A stretch of 64,000 nt of DNA from 20CM-2-55-15 sp964633285 (GTDB lineage Bacteria; Acidobacteriota; Terriglobia; 20CM-2-55-15). The first letter of the stretch is position 1. The number at the start of each line of letters is the position of its first letter. Below the pieces are notes generated by a model. That model ran no database searches. It worked only from the letters and a program-made list of their open reading frames with translations, and was not told the DNA's origin. The position numbers and the translations under genes are program-made. Location: the NCBI GenBank assembly GCA_964633285.1, contig CAZWGA010000002.1, positions 147,232 to 211,231 on the forward strand, given 5' to 3'. Below are positions 34,800 through 45,100 of the stretch, piece after piece.

Positions 34800-35389
34800 A
34801 CGGTAGCCACGATTCCGGGCAACGGCCAGATGTCTGCATTCCTGAATCAGCTTGCCGGATTCGAGAAGGTCGCCGCGCCTTTCCAGGGAGTGCTCCGCAT
34901 CACCACGGCATCGCCTGCCGGCCTTACTGTGGCGGGCCTTCGCGGGCGGACCAACGAACGCGGAGATTTTCTGATTACGACCACCATGCCCATTAACGAG
35001 AACGCTCCAGCTTCAACCGGCGAATTGTTTTTCCCGCACTTCGTCGATGGAGGTGGTTACACGACGCAGTTCATACTGTTCGGACGCAACCCGAGTCAGG
35101 CTTCCAGCGGCGGATTGATTTTCTACGGTCAGTCCGGCCAGAGCGCCACGTTGACGCTGCCCTGACCCGGAATCATCAGGGCACAGTACCCGGAGGCGCG
35201 AGAAGCGCGAGGTGAACCTTGTGACATAACTTCAAGCACGATTAGTGGAAGGATATCTTTGATACAAGCGGTAATCCAATGGCCGTGAAGCTGAACGCAT
35301 CAACCCAGGCATCGTTCAATTATTCGATTTCTCCCGAGGGCACATTTACCCTGGCCCCACGCGACGCAAATGGGCAGTCCCCATTTTGA
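34800..35389 (+). pseudogene. Secreted beta-rich protein fragment fused to VapC remnant
   Basis: From about 34800 the same open frame continues as AFLNQLAGFEKVAAPFQGVL, then GLRGRTNERGDFLITTTMP and ELFFPHFVDGGGYTTQFILF. This is the C-terminal domain of a type of secreted protein widespread in Acidobacteriota. It stops at 35163-35165. A further piece (FDTSGNPMAVKLNASTQASF and SPEGTFTLAPRD) follows in another frame at 35258-35389. The signal peptide and N-terminal part are absent. It is a decayed gene remnant. Confidence 0.7.
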
Positions 35390-35451
35390 AAAAGAATTCA
35401 ATGCAGCGATTGTTCACGTGCATAAATATGCAACGTGCCTTTCTAAACAAC

Positions 35452-35871
35452 CTAACGGTTCTTCGAAGGATCGAGCAGCTTCAGCTTCGGAAAATAGCTG
35501 CGATAAAACCCGCGGTCGCGGCTCAAGAGAAAATCCGCCTGAAAGGTCGCGTGGGCTCCGACGATGAAATCGGGAATGAGATGCTGGCGGACTCTGCCCC
35601 TGGCTGTCGTACGATACTGCCTCCAGATCGAGCCGGCCATTTCAGAAGCCTCGCGGCCCGCAGCATCGAATTGGATCTGGAGTTTGTTGAAGGCCTGTTG
35701 AAAGAGATCATCATTCGGAAACGCAGCCCGCACTTCGGCCCAGACGATTTCACAGGCGATGACGGCCCCGGAGTCTATGGCGTTGCGGAGCAGGGCTGCA
35801 GACGCTTCTCCGAAAACCGGATCCGGCAACAAAACATCCAGCAGGACCGATGAATCAATGGCGCTTCGCAC
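35452..35871 (-). CDS. VapC-family PIN-domain toxin
   Basis: The chosen GTG (with AGGA four bases before it) begins VRSAIDSSVLLDVLLPDP, the usual VapC opening with catalytic Asp. Further acidic sites lie in VWAEVRAAF and the PDFIVGAHATFQADFLLSRDRGF segment, typical of VapC. It overlaps the AbrB-type antitoxin gene by 17 bases. An ATG at 35916 would extend it further into that gene and is less likely. Confidence 0.88.
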   Translation of the reverse strand: MRSAIDSSVLLDVLLPDPVFGEASAALLRNAIDSGAVIACEIVWAEVRAAFPNDDLFQQAFNKLQIQFDAAGREASEMAGSIWRQYRTTARGRVRQHLIPDFIVGAHATFQADFLLSRDRGFYRSYFPKLKLLDPSKNR

Positions 35872-36106
35872 GGCGTCCTGACAGCTTGGATCCGCGAAAC
35901 TGATCCAACAAATCATCTGTCCTGTTTTTCGAATGCAATAATCCGAAAGCCTGATCCACCGGATGCGTTCCCAAACCGCCTTTACGCAGAAGCGCGCCCT
36001 TCTTTGTTATTTGGAATGTCACTACCGTGCCGGGATGAAGTCCGAAGCGGCTTCTTATCTCCACCGGCACCGTGATCTGGCCCTTCGAAGAAATCACGCT
36101 TTTCAT
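35855..36106 (-). CDS. AbrB/MazE-type antitoxin
   Basis: The 83-residue product starts MKSVISSKGQITVPVEIRSRFGLHPGTVVTFQI, the AbrB swapped-hairpin DNA-binding motif, followed by a tail ending KNRTDDLLDQFRGSKLSGRRA that would wrap the toxin. Its ATG is six bases from the -10 box. A longer frame to 36298 has no motif and spans the promoter. Confidence 0.88.
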   Translation of the reverse strand: MKSVISSKGQITVPVEIRSRFGLHPGTVVTFQITKKGALLRKGGLGTHPVDQAFGLLHSKNRTDDLLDQFRGSKLSGRRAKRH

Positions 36107-36107
36107 A

Positions 36108-36143
36108 AGTAAAGGATATTGTGCTTTACTTCCTGAGTAAAGC
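36108..36143 (-). promoter_or_regulatory. Promoter and operator of the AbrB/VapC operon
   Basis: On the minus strand TTTACT (complement of 36136-36141) and TATCCT (complement of 36113-36118) are 17 bases apart. GCTTTACT (36123-36130) and AGTAAAGC (36136-36143) form a perfect inverted repeat over the -35 and spacer. A third half-site AGTAAAG lies at 36108-36114. The ATG at 36106 begins six bases after the -10 box. Confidence 0.75.
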
Positions 36144-36235
36144 TCGGACTTACTCACGCCAACTTGACCCTCACCGGCACGCCGCTTATTCTTCACAACA
36201 GTCTCGATCCACGTTGGTTCAGGACGGCAAGGGAT

Positions 36236-36823
36236 ATGACACTCATCTACACGCGATGCGACTGGGCCGGAACCGATCCCATCTACGTGAACTATCACGA
36301 CACCGAGTGGGGCGTTCCGGTCTACGACGACCGGCGGCTCTTTGAGTTTCTCATCCTCGAGGGCGCGCAGGCCGGGTTGAGCTGGATCACCATCCTGAAG
36401 CGCCGCGAAGGCTATCGTGAAGCGTTCGATGGATTCAATCCGGAACGCATTGCGCGTTTCACGCCGAAAAAAGTGGAGAAACTGCTGCAGAATCCCCGAA
36501 TCATCCGGAATCGGCTGAAAGTGCAGTCGGCGATCACAAATGCCAGAGCATTTCTCCGCGTGCAGGACGAGTTTGGCGGATTCTCAAAGTATCAATGGGG
36601 ATTCGTCGCCGGCCGCCCTGTAGTGAACCATCGGCGAGCCATGCGGGACATCCCCGCCCGCACCGAAATGTCCGATGCCCTCAGCCGCGACCTGAAGAAG
36701 CGCGGCTTCACGTTCGTCGGCAGCACGATCATTTATGCGCATATGCAGGCTGTCGGCATGGTCAACGATCACATTGTGTCCTGCTTCCGTCACAACGAAG
36801 TGCAGGCGCCGATGCCTCGATGA
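36236..36823 (+). CDS. tag: DNA-3-methyladenine glycosylase I
   Basis: The 195 residues from MTLIYTRCDWAG match TagI throughout: CDW..TDPIYVNYHDTEWGVPVYDD, LFEFLILEGAQAGLSWITIL, FVGSTIIYAHMQAVGMVNDH and SCFRH. The zinc-site residues are visible as Cys near the start, His in YHD, and His and Cys in NDHIVSCFRH. It removes 3-methyladenine from DNA in base-excision repair. A start at 36164 would add residues without similarity. Confidence 0.95.
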   Translation: MTLIYTRCDWAGTDPIYVNYHDTEWGVPVYDDRRLFEFLILEGAQAGLSWITILKRREGYREAFDGFNPERIARFTPKKVEKLLQNPRIIRNRLKVQSAITNARAFLRVQDEFGGFSKYQWGFVAGRPVVNHRRAMRDIPARTEMSDALSRDLKKRGFTFVGSTIIYAHMQAVGMVNDHIVSCFRHNEVQAPMPR

Positions 36824-37007
36824 GGCGCAGCTTCTGAAAGCGTGAGTTTTCCCTTGGACATCGAAGCGCGTTGTGGCACACTGCCGCCGAAATGTTCGCC
36901 GGCTCTTGGTGAGAGCCGAACCGCCTCAAGTCCGGGCAGGATCTTCAACTACCCCGTTCTGTAATTCACTCCCAAAAAACTAAAAAAGAGATTCGAAGGA
37001 GGATGGC

Positions 37008-40000
37008 GTGTATCGGCATTTCATCACTTTTGTCATTGTTTTCATCATTGCAGTTGTGCCGTTGGCGGCACAAACCAGTTCGCTTCAGGGTGTCATTACG
37101 GATCAAACAGGGGCTGTCGTACCGGGCGCGGTAATCAAGGTCACCAACACGGAAACATCAGCGTCGCGTCAGGAAATCTCCGCCGAGACAGGCGCGTACG
37201 GATTCCAGCAACTGCTGCCGGGTCCATACAAAGTTGAAGTCCAACTGCCGGGATTCAGCACAAAGGTTGGTTACGTGATACTCCAGGTGGGCCAGCCGGG
37301 AACGCTGAGTCTGCAACTGGAAGTCGGCCAGAGCTCGGATGTTGTGAGCGTGATGGCGGAAACCACCACCATCAATACGCAGGACGCGACGGTTGGAAAT
37401 CCGTTCACTGAAAAACAGATCATCGAGCTTCCTCTCGAGACGCGCAACGTGGTGGCGCTGCTCAGCCTTCAACCTGGTGTTGCCTCATCGGGGCAGGTAC
37501 TCGGAGCCAGAGCGGATCAGAACAACGTTGTTTTGGATGGCGCCAACATCAACGACAACCGGGGATCGACGAGCAGTAACGGGTTCAACTCCGTCCTTCA
37601 GATTCCTCTCGATTCCGTTCAGGAATTTCGTACAACGATCGCCGGACAAGGCGCCGATCAGGGCCATATGGCGGGCGGGCAAGTCTCGATCGTCACGAAG
37701 AGCGGCACCAACACCTTTCACGGCACGCTTTATGAATACAACCGCAACACCGATTTCGAAGCCAATGACTGGTTCAGCAATCGAGCCGGTGTCGCGCGCC
37801 CCGCGCTGATCCGGAATCAATATGGCGCGTCGTTGGGCGGTCCAATCAAAAAGAACAAATTGTTTTTCTTCTATAACTGGGAAGGCCGCAAAGATCGCAG
37901 CCAATCATCGGCGACAGCTACGGTTCCAAGCGATTCGCTACGGCAGGGCATCGTCAAGGTGCTGCTGAAGAGTGGGCAGACTGTTTCGTTGACGCCGGCC
38001 GACGTCAAGGCCCTCGATCCGCTTGGTCTTGGGGAAAACCCGTACATCGTGAATCTCATGCAACAGTACCCCCAGGGGAACAATCCCCTGGGCGCTTCCG
38101 ACAAGGGCCTGAACTTCAATCAACTGCTGTTCAATGCGCCTCAGCCGTTAAACAACTTTGTTCAAGTCGCGAAACTCGATTACACCCTTTCGAGCAAGCA
38201 CTCTTTCTCCGTGCGCGGCACGCTCGTTAAAAACTCCAGCGTTCCCAGCGGCGGCCTCGCGCTTTTTCCGGGCCAGTCGCCAAGACAGCAGACTCTCGAC
38301 AACTCACGGGGATTGGCGGTGCATTACACCTATGTGGTCAGTCCGACTCTGGTGAATTCTTTCAACTACGGTTTCACCCGGCTCGGCACAACGAGTACAG
38401 GCAGCCAGAACGTCGTGCCGAGTTTCGTTTTTACGTCGCTGCTTTCCACGACTCGAGCGAGTTCACGCATTGCGCCGACGCCGAATATCACCGATGACCT
38501 GACGTGGACAAAGGGCCGGCACACCATCCAGATGGGCTTCAATTACATTGAGGCGAAGAACCTGACTACATCTTTCAATAATTATCCCAGCTACAGTTTC
38601 GGATCTTCGGTGTTACTGGGGTTGGGCAACGACATTACGAATGCCGTTACGGCTTATATCCAGAAAACGATTCCGGGAGCCGCGCTTTCTTCGAACAGCA
38701 ACGTGATCAGCGCCTTCGGCGCGATGTTCGGCATGTTGAACAGCGGCAGCGCGACTTATAACTACGGCATCGATGGAAAAGCAGTCCCATTCGGAACGCC
38801 GATCACTCGCGATTTTGTTTCACGTTCTCCGGAGGAATACATCCAGGATGTCTGGAAAGTCAGACCCAATCTAACCGTCATCGCCGGGCTGCGCTATTCG
38901 ATTTACGGAGTCCCTTTTGCAGAGGACGGCGTTCAGGTTGTTCCGAAGACTTCAATGAGCGATTTCTTCTCGCAGCGCGTGGCCGGGGCATTGGCCGGTA
39001 TTCCCAATTCGGCGGTAACGAACGCCTTGATCACTTATCAAGTCGGTGGTCCCGTCAATCATGCCCCGGGTTATTACCCGCTTGATAAGAAGGACTGGGC
39101 TCCGCGGCTCGCACTCGCATATTCGCCCACAGGCATTCTCGAAAAAATCATGGGCAAGGGCAGCGTTCTTCGAGCCGGCGGCGCCGTCGTGTATGACAAC
39201 TACGGAAACGCCATGGCAGCGCAATTCTCGAGCAACGGCTCGCCCGGCCTCGCGACTTCCGTTCAGCAGCTCGTGAATACCGACTACTCCAGCAGTCCGC
39301 GTTACGACGGAACGGCGGCGACGCTGACCAAACTATCTCCAGCGAGCGGCGGCGCGTTTCCGTTCACGCCGCCAACCATCACCGGCGGATTCACCGCGTT
39401 CACAAATGTACAGAGCGATTTGAAGGCTCCGTACGAGTACCTGCTTAACCTCAGCTACGCCCGGCCGCTGCCCAGGCATATGAGCCTGGAGATTGGTTAT
39501 GCCGGACGCCTGGCGCATCGCGCGATTGTGAATCAGGATTATGGTCAGCCTCTTGAGAATTTCGTTGATCTGAAGTCCGGCCAGTCCTTCATCCAGGCTG
39601 CTCAGTCGCTCGCAGACCTTTACTACTCCGGACTGACAACGGCTCAGGTCAAGGCCAACCCGAGCCTGGTTCCGCTTCAACCTTTCGCCCAGAACCTGCT
39701 GCCGGCCATGACCAACGTTTACATTCCCGGCAGCGCGTCTGCGAATTTGTTTTACGACGTTTACTCCAAATACGCGGGAAGCTGGACAGACACGATCAAC
39801 GATGTGGACCGTGTCCGTCAGGCCAACGGCAGTTGCCTTGTCATCACAGGTTGCAACACTTTCTTTCCGTTGCAGGCGTCCGGAGTGCATGCATACGCGA
39901 ACGCGGGCAAGTCCGCGTATCATGCCATGGTCGTTTCGCTTCGGCGTACGGTTTCCAGCGGCTGGGGCTACGACTTCAACTACACCTGGTCTCACGCCAT

Positions 40001-40703
40001 CGATACCGGTTCAGGCGCGGAATCCTCCGGCGGCACGAATGTTCCGAATGCGTTCTGTGTCGATTGCGGCAGAGGACCCGCGGATTACGATGCGCGCCAC
40101 ACGGTGAATGCCAACGCTGTGATTGAACTTCCTTTCGGAGCCGGTAAGTCGCTGTTCAGCAATTCTCCGAAACTGGTGAATGGAATCATCGGTGGATGGC
40201 AGCTCAGTACGCTGTTCAGCTTTAATACGGGCAAGCCCATCAATTGTTCGGCGAACAACCAGTTCAATACCAACTACCTCGTCTCGTCGCTGTGCATTCT
40301 CGCTCCGGGCATCACCAACCCGCCTGCAACCAAACTTCAATTCGATCAACTCGGGATTCCGAGCCTCTTTGCCAATACCAGCGCCGGCGCGGACTTTGTG
40401 CCCGGCTATTCCGGTCAGGTGGGATACCGGGGCATTATGCGAGGCCTTTCGAATTGGAATAACGATGTTGCGGTCAGCAAAACCTTCAAAGTTCGAGAGG
40501 CTGCCCAGGTGAGCTTCCGCGTTGAAGCTTACAACCTGACCAACCATGTCATTTTCAGCAACCCGACGCTGCGTATCTCGCAGTTGGCCGGTACGACTTC
40601 GGCAGGCGGTCCCGCGGCATTTGGGTCCTCCACCTTCGGTGAAATCACGAGTGCGGCAAGCAATCCGCGCGTTCTGCAAATGGCATTGCGATTGAAGTTC
40701 TGA
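37008..40703 (+). CDS. TonB-dependent receptor with CarboxypepD-type N-domain (large)
   Basis: The 1231-residue product starts with GTG after AAGGAGG. A signal peptide (about 1-20) is followed by the carboxypeptidase-regulatory-like domain (SLQGVITDQTGAVVPGAVIKVT..., about 25-105), a plug-like region with ELPLETRNVVALLSLQPGV and NVVLDGANINDNRG, and a long beta-barrel ending RVLQMALRLKF with terminal Phe. It is an outer-membrane receptor; ligand unknown. A hairpin terminator follows its stop. Confidence 0.93.
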   Translation: MYRHFITFVIVFIIAVVPLAAQTSSLQGVITDQTGAVVPGAVIKVTNTETSASRQEISAETGAYGFQQLLPGPYKVEVQLPGFSTKVGYVILQVGQPGTLSLQLEVGQSSDVVSVMAETTTINTQDATVGNPFTEKQIIELPLETRNVVALLSLQPGVASSGQVLGARADQNNVVLDGANINDNRGSTSSNGFNSVLQIPLDSVQEFRTTIAGQGADQGHMAGGQVSIVTKSGTNTFHGTLYEYNRNTDFEANDWFSNRAGVARPALIRNQYGASLGGPIKKNKLFFFYNWEGRKDRSQSSATATVPSDSLRQGIVKVLLKSGQTVSLTPADVKALDPLGLGENPYIVNLMQQYPQGNNPLGASDKGLNFNQLLFNAPQPLNNFVQVAKLDYTLSSKHSFSVRGTLVKNSSVPSGGLALFPGQSPRQQTLDNSRGLAVHYTYVVSPTLVNSFNYGFTRLGTTSTGSQNVVPSFVFTSLLSTTRASSRIAPTPNITDDLTWTKGRHTIQMGFNYIEAKNLTTSFNNYPSYSFGSSVLLGLGNDITNAVTAYIQKTIPGAALSSNSNVISAFGAMFGMLNSGSATYNYGIDGKAVPFGTPITRDFVSRSPEEYIQDVWKVRPNLTVIAGLRYSIYGVPFAEDGVQVVPKTSMSDFFSQRVAGALAGIPNSAVTNALITYQVGGPVNHAPGYYPLDKKDWAPRLALAYSPTGILEKIMGKGSVLRAGGAVVYDNYGNAMAAQFSSNGSPGLATSVQQLVNTDYSSSPRYDGTAATLTKLSPASGGAFPFTPPTITGGFTAFTNVQSDLKAPYEYLLNLSYARPLPRHMSLEIGYAGRLAHRAIVNQDYGQPLENFVDLKSGQSFIQAAQSLADLYYSGLTTAQVKANPSLVPLQPFAQNLLPAMTNVYIPGSASANLFYDVYSKYAGSWTDTINDVDRVRQANGSCLVITGCNTFFPLQASGVHAYANAGKSAYHAMVVSLRRTVSSGWGYDFNYTWSHAIDTGSGAESSGGTNVPNAFCVDCGRGPADYDARHTVNANAVIELPFGAGKSLFSNSPKLVNGIIGGWQLSTLFSFNTGKPINCSANNQFNTNYLVSSLCILAPGITNPPATKLQFDQLGIPSLFANTSAGADFVPGYSGQVGYRGIMRGLSNWNNDVAVSKTFKVREAAQVSFRVEAYNLTNHVIFSNPTLRISQLAGTTSAGGPAAFGSSTFGEITSAASNPRVLQMALRLKF

Positions 40704-40705
40704 CT

Positions 40706-40734
40706 TGAAGGCGCGGCCTTTAACCGCGCCTTCA
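40706..40734 (+). terminator. Hairpin terminator after TonB receptor gene
   Basis: TGAAGGCGCGG (40706-40716) pairs with CCGCGCCTTCA (40724-40734) around a 7-base loop, three bases after the receptor stop. There is only a weak T-rich tail. Confidence 0.6.
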
Positions 40735-40911
40735 TCAAACAGAATTTGTTGTTGGATGTAACGGTGAGGACATGCGATACTGCGCCTCAAACGCTTTCTC
40801 CGCGTTGAAGAAAGCCTCAGCTCTCCGGCTCTCCGTTAGAGTCACCCAAATCACGTCAGGGTAAAAAACGTTTCAAAACCATTTTCAATCGGGATTGGTG
40901 TACGAAGTCCA

Positions 40912-42126
40912 ATGGGTACTTTCTTTTATTCTTTGCTTCGCACAATGGGGTTCTTACTGTTAACGGCCGCTGTTGCGTCCGCCCAGTCCGGCGCTGATGC
41001 GACGAAAACCCGGCAACCGAAGACGGAAGCATCCGAATCGAAGGCGCCTCCGAAACGGGAACCTTCTTCTGCCGACGCGCCTGCCAAAGTTGCGGATAAG
41101 GCGGACAAACCCAAGGATTCCCCGGCAGCGCCTGCCAAGCCCGCACCGGTCAAATACACCGAACTCAAGAAAACACTCTGGCCTCCCAAAACGGGAGTCA
41201 AGACGCCAGGCGTACAGATTCCGATGACGAACCTGAAACCGGAAGCGGAGATCGCAATACCGGCGGCGGCAGGTTCGTTCGTTTTCACAGCCGACCAGGC
41301 TCTGATCTCCATTCCCGGTGCGGACCAGATTGTGCGAGTCGATGCGCGCTCCAACAAAGTTCTCGATCCGTTCTCGGGAATCGCGAAACCTTGCGGCGGC
41401 ATGGCAACCGCGTTCCGCGGTCTCTGGGTTGTCAGTTGCGGCTCTCAAACCGTGGCGCGTCTTGAAACAGCGACCGGAAAATCCGTAGCGTCCATTGGAA
41501 CGGGCTCGGGTTCGGCGCCTCTCGCGATCGCTTCAAACCCGGACAGTATCTGGGTTCTCACGGACGACAAGACTACGCTTACACGCATTGATCCCGACAC
41601 CAATGCCATTGTCTCGGAAATGCGGCTTGCGGCAGGCTGCCGGTCCGTTTTCTTTGCCGATAGCTCCCTGTGGGTCGCCTGTCCTGCGGAGAAGCGCATT
41701 ATCCGGATCAATCCGCAGACCAACCTGGTGACGGCGCGCATTGAAGTCACACCTGAGCCGGTTTCAATCGTCTTTGGCGGAGCAACGCCGGCGGAAAACT
41801 CAATATGGGTTCTCTCCCGCAAAGAAGGCAAGGTCGCCCGGATCGATCCCAAGACAAACAAGGTTATTGCCACCGTCGATCTTGGTTTCACAAACGCGGA
41901 TGGAAATCTCGCTTTTGGCGATGGCTTCGTCTGGGTCACTGCGCCGGGATTTCCGATCACCAAAATCAGCACTCAACTGGAAAAAGAAAAAGTCGTGCAG
42001 CAGTTTGCCGGTGAGGGTGGAGGCATGATCCAGTTTGGCCTCAACTCCCTGTGGCTCATGAACGCTACTTATAACAATGTGTGGCGGCTCGATCCCAAAC
42101 GCATCGCCGCCACTTTTGCAGAGTAA
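40912..42126 (+). CDS. Secreted YncE-like beta-propeller protein
   Basis: The 404-residue product has a signal peptide (ending ASAQS), a ~60-residue Lys/Pro/Ala-rich low-complexity linker, and a beta-propeller built of repeats such as DQIVRVDARSNKVLD, TTLTRIDPDTNAIVSEMRL, KRIIRINPQTNLVTARI and GKVARIDPKTNKVIATVDL. This is the YncE/Vgb-type pattern. It is periplasmic or extracellular. The DUF1553 gene starts some 20 bases after its stop, so these genes are likely one unit. Confidence 0.85.
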   Translation: MGTFFYSLLRTMGFLLLTAAVASAQSGADATKTRQPKTEASESKAPPKREPSSADAPAKVADKADKPKDSPAAPAKPAPVKYTELKKTLWPPKTGVKTPGVQIPMTNLKPEAEIAIPAAAGSFVFTADQALISIPGADQIVRVDARSNKVLDPFSGIAKPCGGMATAFRGLWVVSCGSQTVARLETATGKSVASIGTGSGSAPLAIASNPDSIWVLTDDKTTLTRIDPDTNAIVSEMRLAAGCRSVFFADSSLWVACPAEKRIIRINPQTNLVTARIEVTPEPVSIVFGGATPAENSIWVLSRKEGKVARIDPKTNKVIATVDLGFTNADGNLAFGDGFVWVTAPGFPITKISTQLEKEKVVQQFAGEGGGMIQFGLNSLWLMNATYNNVWRLDPKRIAATFAE

Positions 42127-42146
42127 CGGAGATCAAAAGGATGAAG

Positions 42147-45100
42147 ATGAACCTGCGGATTGTTTTTCTCTTACTGGCTTTCAGTTTGTGGGCGGTAGTT
42201 TTCGCCTCGGCGCAGAGCAGTTCGGCGAAGTCTCCGGATTTCTTCGAAGAAAAGATTCGGCCGGTACTGATTAAGAATTGTTATAGCTGCCACACGACAT
42301 CGCAGATGAGTGGCCTGCGCGTGGACAGCGAAGAAGCCTTGATGAAAGGCGGCAAGCGCGGCGCCGCGGTTGTGCCGGGAAATCCCGGTGGCAGCCTGCT
42401 GCTTCAAGCTATTCGTCAGACGGATCCCGGCCTCAAGATGCCGATGGGAGGCAAGCTCACCGATCAGGAAGTCAACGATTTCGCGGCATGGATCGAGGCG
42501 GGAGCGGTTTGGCCCAGGAACGCCGTGGCGAAAGCCGCCACGGACGGCAAATACATCATTTATCCGCAGCAGAAGGAATTCTGGTCGCTCCTTCCATTGC
42601 ATTCTCCCAAGACTCCCGCAGTAAAAGATATGAAATGGTCCAAAACCGAGATCGATCGGCTGGTTCTGGCCCGTCTCGAAAAAGAAGGCTTGAAGCCGGT
42701 GGCGGCTGCTTCCAAACGCGATCTGATTCGTCGGGCGACGCTCGATCTGACCGGTCTGCCGGCGACGTATGAAGAAATCCAGGCGTTTGAAAAAGACACT
42801 TCACCGAACGCATTCGCAAAAGTGGTGGATCGTCTGCTCGCATCGCCGAAGTACGGCGAACGCTGGGGCCGAGTATGGCTGGACGTTGCGCGGTACGCTG
42901 AGGACGATTATCGCAGTCTCAATCCCAATCCAAAAGGCTATCGGCCGTATCCAAGCGCATACCAGTACCGCGACTGGGTCGTTCAATCGTTTAATGATGA
43001 CCTGCCGTTTGACCGTTTTGTGAAGGCGCAAATCGCAGGCGACCTCGTCGAACCGAAAGATCGTCCCAAAATGCTTCCGGCAACAGGCTTCCTCGGTTTG
43101 GGACCGTGGTATTACGACAACGGCGCCTTTGAAATCACACGCGCCGATGAACGTCATGATCGCGTCGACGCGGTCACTCGTGGTTTTCTTGGACTGACCG
43201 TCGCATGCGCGCGTTGCCATAATCACAAGTACGATCCTATTCCGCAGACCGACTACTACTCGCTCGCAGGCATCTTCTACAACACGATCTACGAAGAGTA
43301 TCCCGGCGCTCCGAAAAAAATTGTCGACGAATACACGGCGCTTGAAGAGGAACTCGATAAAGAACAAAAAATCCTGCAAGAAACGACCACTGCCGTTTCC
43401 GATGGCTTTTCCCGCTCGCTGGCGTATCAGACATCCAACTATCTGATGGGAGTCTGGGAAGTCAGCCAGCCCGGAGCTCAAAAGAAGGAAGTGGCGCAGG
43501 TCGTGGAACAGCGGAAGCTCGATTACGAATCGTTTGACCGCTGGATCAAGTACATGGCCAAGCCGACAACGAAATACAAAAACAAGGAAGCATGGCAGGC
43601 CATGATCAAGAAAGGCGGAGGCACGCAACAGGAAGCGAAGCGGCTTGCCGACAAATTCCAGGAAGAAGTTGTCGCGGCGATGCTCGAGAAGAACGAAATC
43701 GACGCGGAGAACAAAGTCATTCAGGCGAAAGATCTCGAAGGCACCAAGCCGAAAAAGCGCACCGATAAACCAAGCAACTTCACGTCGTACAAAGATTTCA
43801 ATCCCGGATCGTGGCTGCGTTTGAAAAGCCTGCCCGAAGACCAGAACAACTTCTGGACAGAGATTTTCCAGCGCGAGTTGAAGGATGAGGAAGACCCGAA
43901 TGCGATGATGGCCATGGGCAACCGTCAGGGGAATCCTGGCGTGCTCCTGTTCCGCGGATGGGGACTCGAAAGCCGTGTGGGCGCGGATGCTCAGGCGCGA
44001 ATCAAGACAATTCAAAATGATCTCGATGCCCTTCGGAAGAAGCTTGAGACGCACTATCCGTTTATTCACGGCGTCAAGGATTCCGAGACGCCCCAGGACA
44101 TTCAGGTGGCATTCCGCGGAGATCCCAACAATCCTGACGGACCTGCGATTCCACGTCACTTCCTAAGCCTCCTTTCTGAAGGCGAGCCGCAACCGTTCAA
44201 AAGCGGAAGCGGACGCCTGGAACTGGCCGAGGCGATCATCAAACAGCCGCTGGCGATGCGCGTTTTCGTCAATCGAATCTGGAAAGGACATTTCGGAAGC
44301 GGCATCGTCGATACACCCAGCAATTTCGGAACGGCCGGCGAGCGGCCGACGAATCCGGAACTTCTGGAGTATCTGGCGCAGTTCTTCGTCAACAACGGAA
44401 TGTCGGTCAAAGCGCTTCAGCGCGAGATCATGCTGAGTTCCGTATATCAGCTCAGTTCTGCGGACAATCCGGAAGCCGCGGCGAAAGACTCCGGCAATCG
44501 TCTGTACTGGCACGCAGAGAAGAAGCGTCTCGATGCGGAACAACTTCGCGACGGCGTGCTTTTCACAGCGGGAAATCTGGATGACGCCATGGACGGTCCC
44601 TCCGCGGATCTCACTCCGGCTTATCTGCGCCGGACCGTGTACGGCAAAGTGAGCCGGTACAAGCTCGATGAATATCTGCAGCTCTTCGATTTTCCGAGTC
44701 CCAGCATCAGCGCGGAAAAACGCTTTGTAACGACCGTTCCACTTCAACGCCTGTTCCTGATGAACAGCGATTTTATGCAGGTCGAAGCTGAAGAACTGGC
44801 AAAGCGAGTCGCAAATGAAACGGACAATCGCGCGCGGATCAAGAAGGCCTATCAATACGTGTATGGGCGCGACGCAACCGAAGAGGAAATCGCGCTCGGC
44901 ATCAGTTATTTGAAGAGTGAGCCGATGACCGAATATGACGAGGCGAAAGCCCGCGGACCGGCCACACCGACGGGCCGGCGTGGCGGACGAGGCGGAGCCC
45001 CGGCTCAGGGACAGGCGAAACCACCGGTTGCTTCCGCCGACAAAAAAGCGGACGACTCCAAGACCGGAGAGACGCCGGAAGCGGCACCCGCTGCGACGGC

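Noticed and set aside
42801..44159. Minus-strand open frame of 452 codons opposite the DUF1553 gene, and its neighbour at 44163-45185
   Set aside because: Both are antisense to a gene with known domain motifs and show His/Arg/Phe-rich text without family features. They are shadows.
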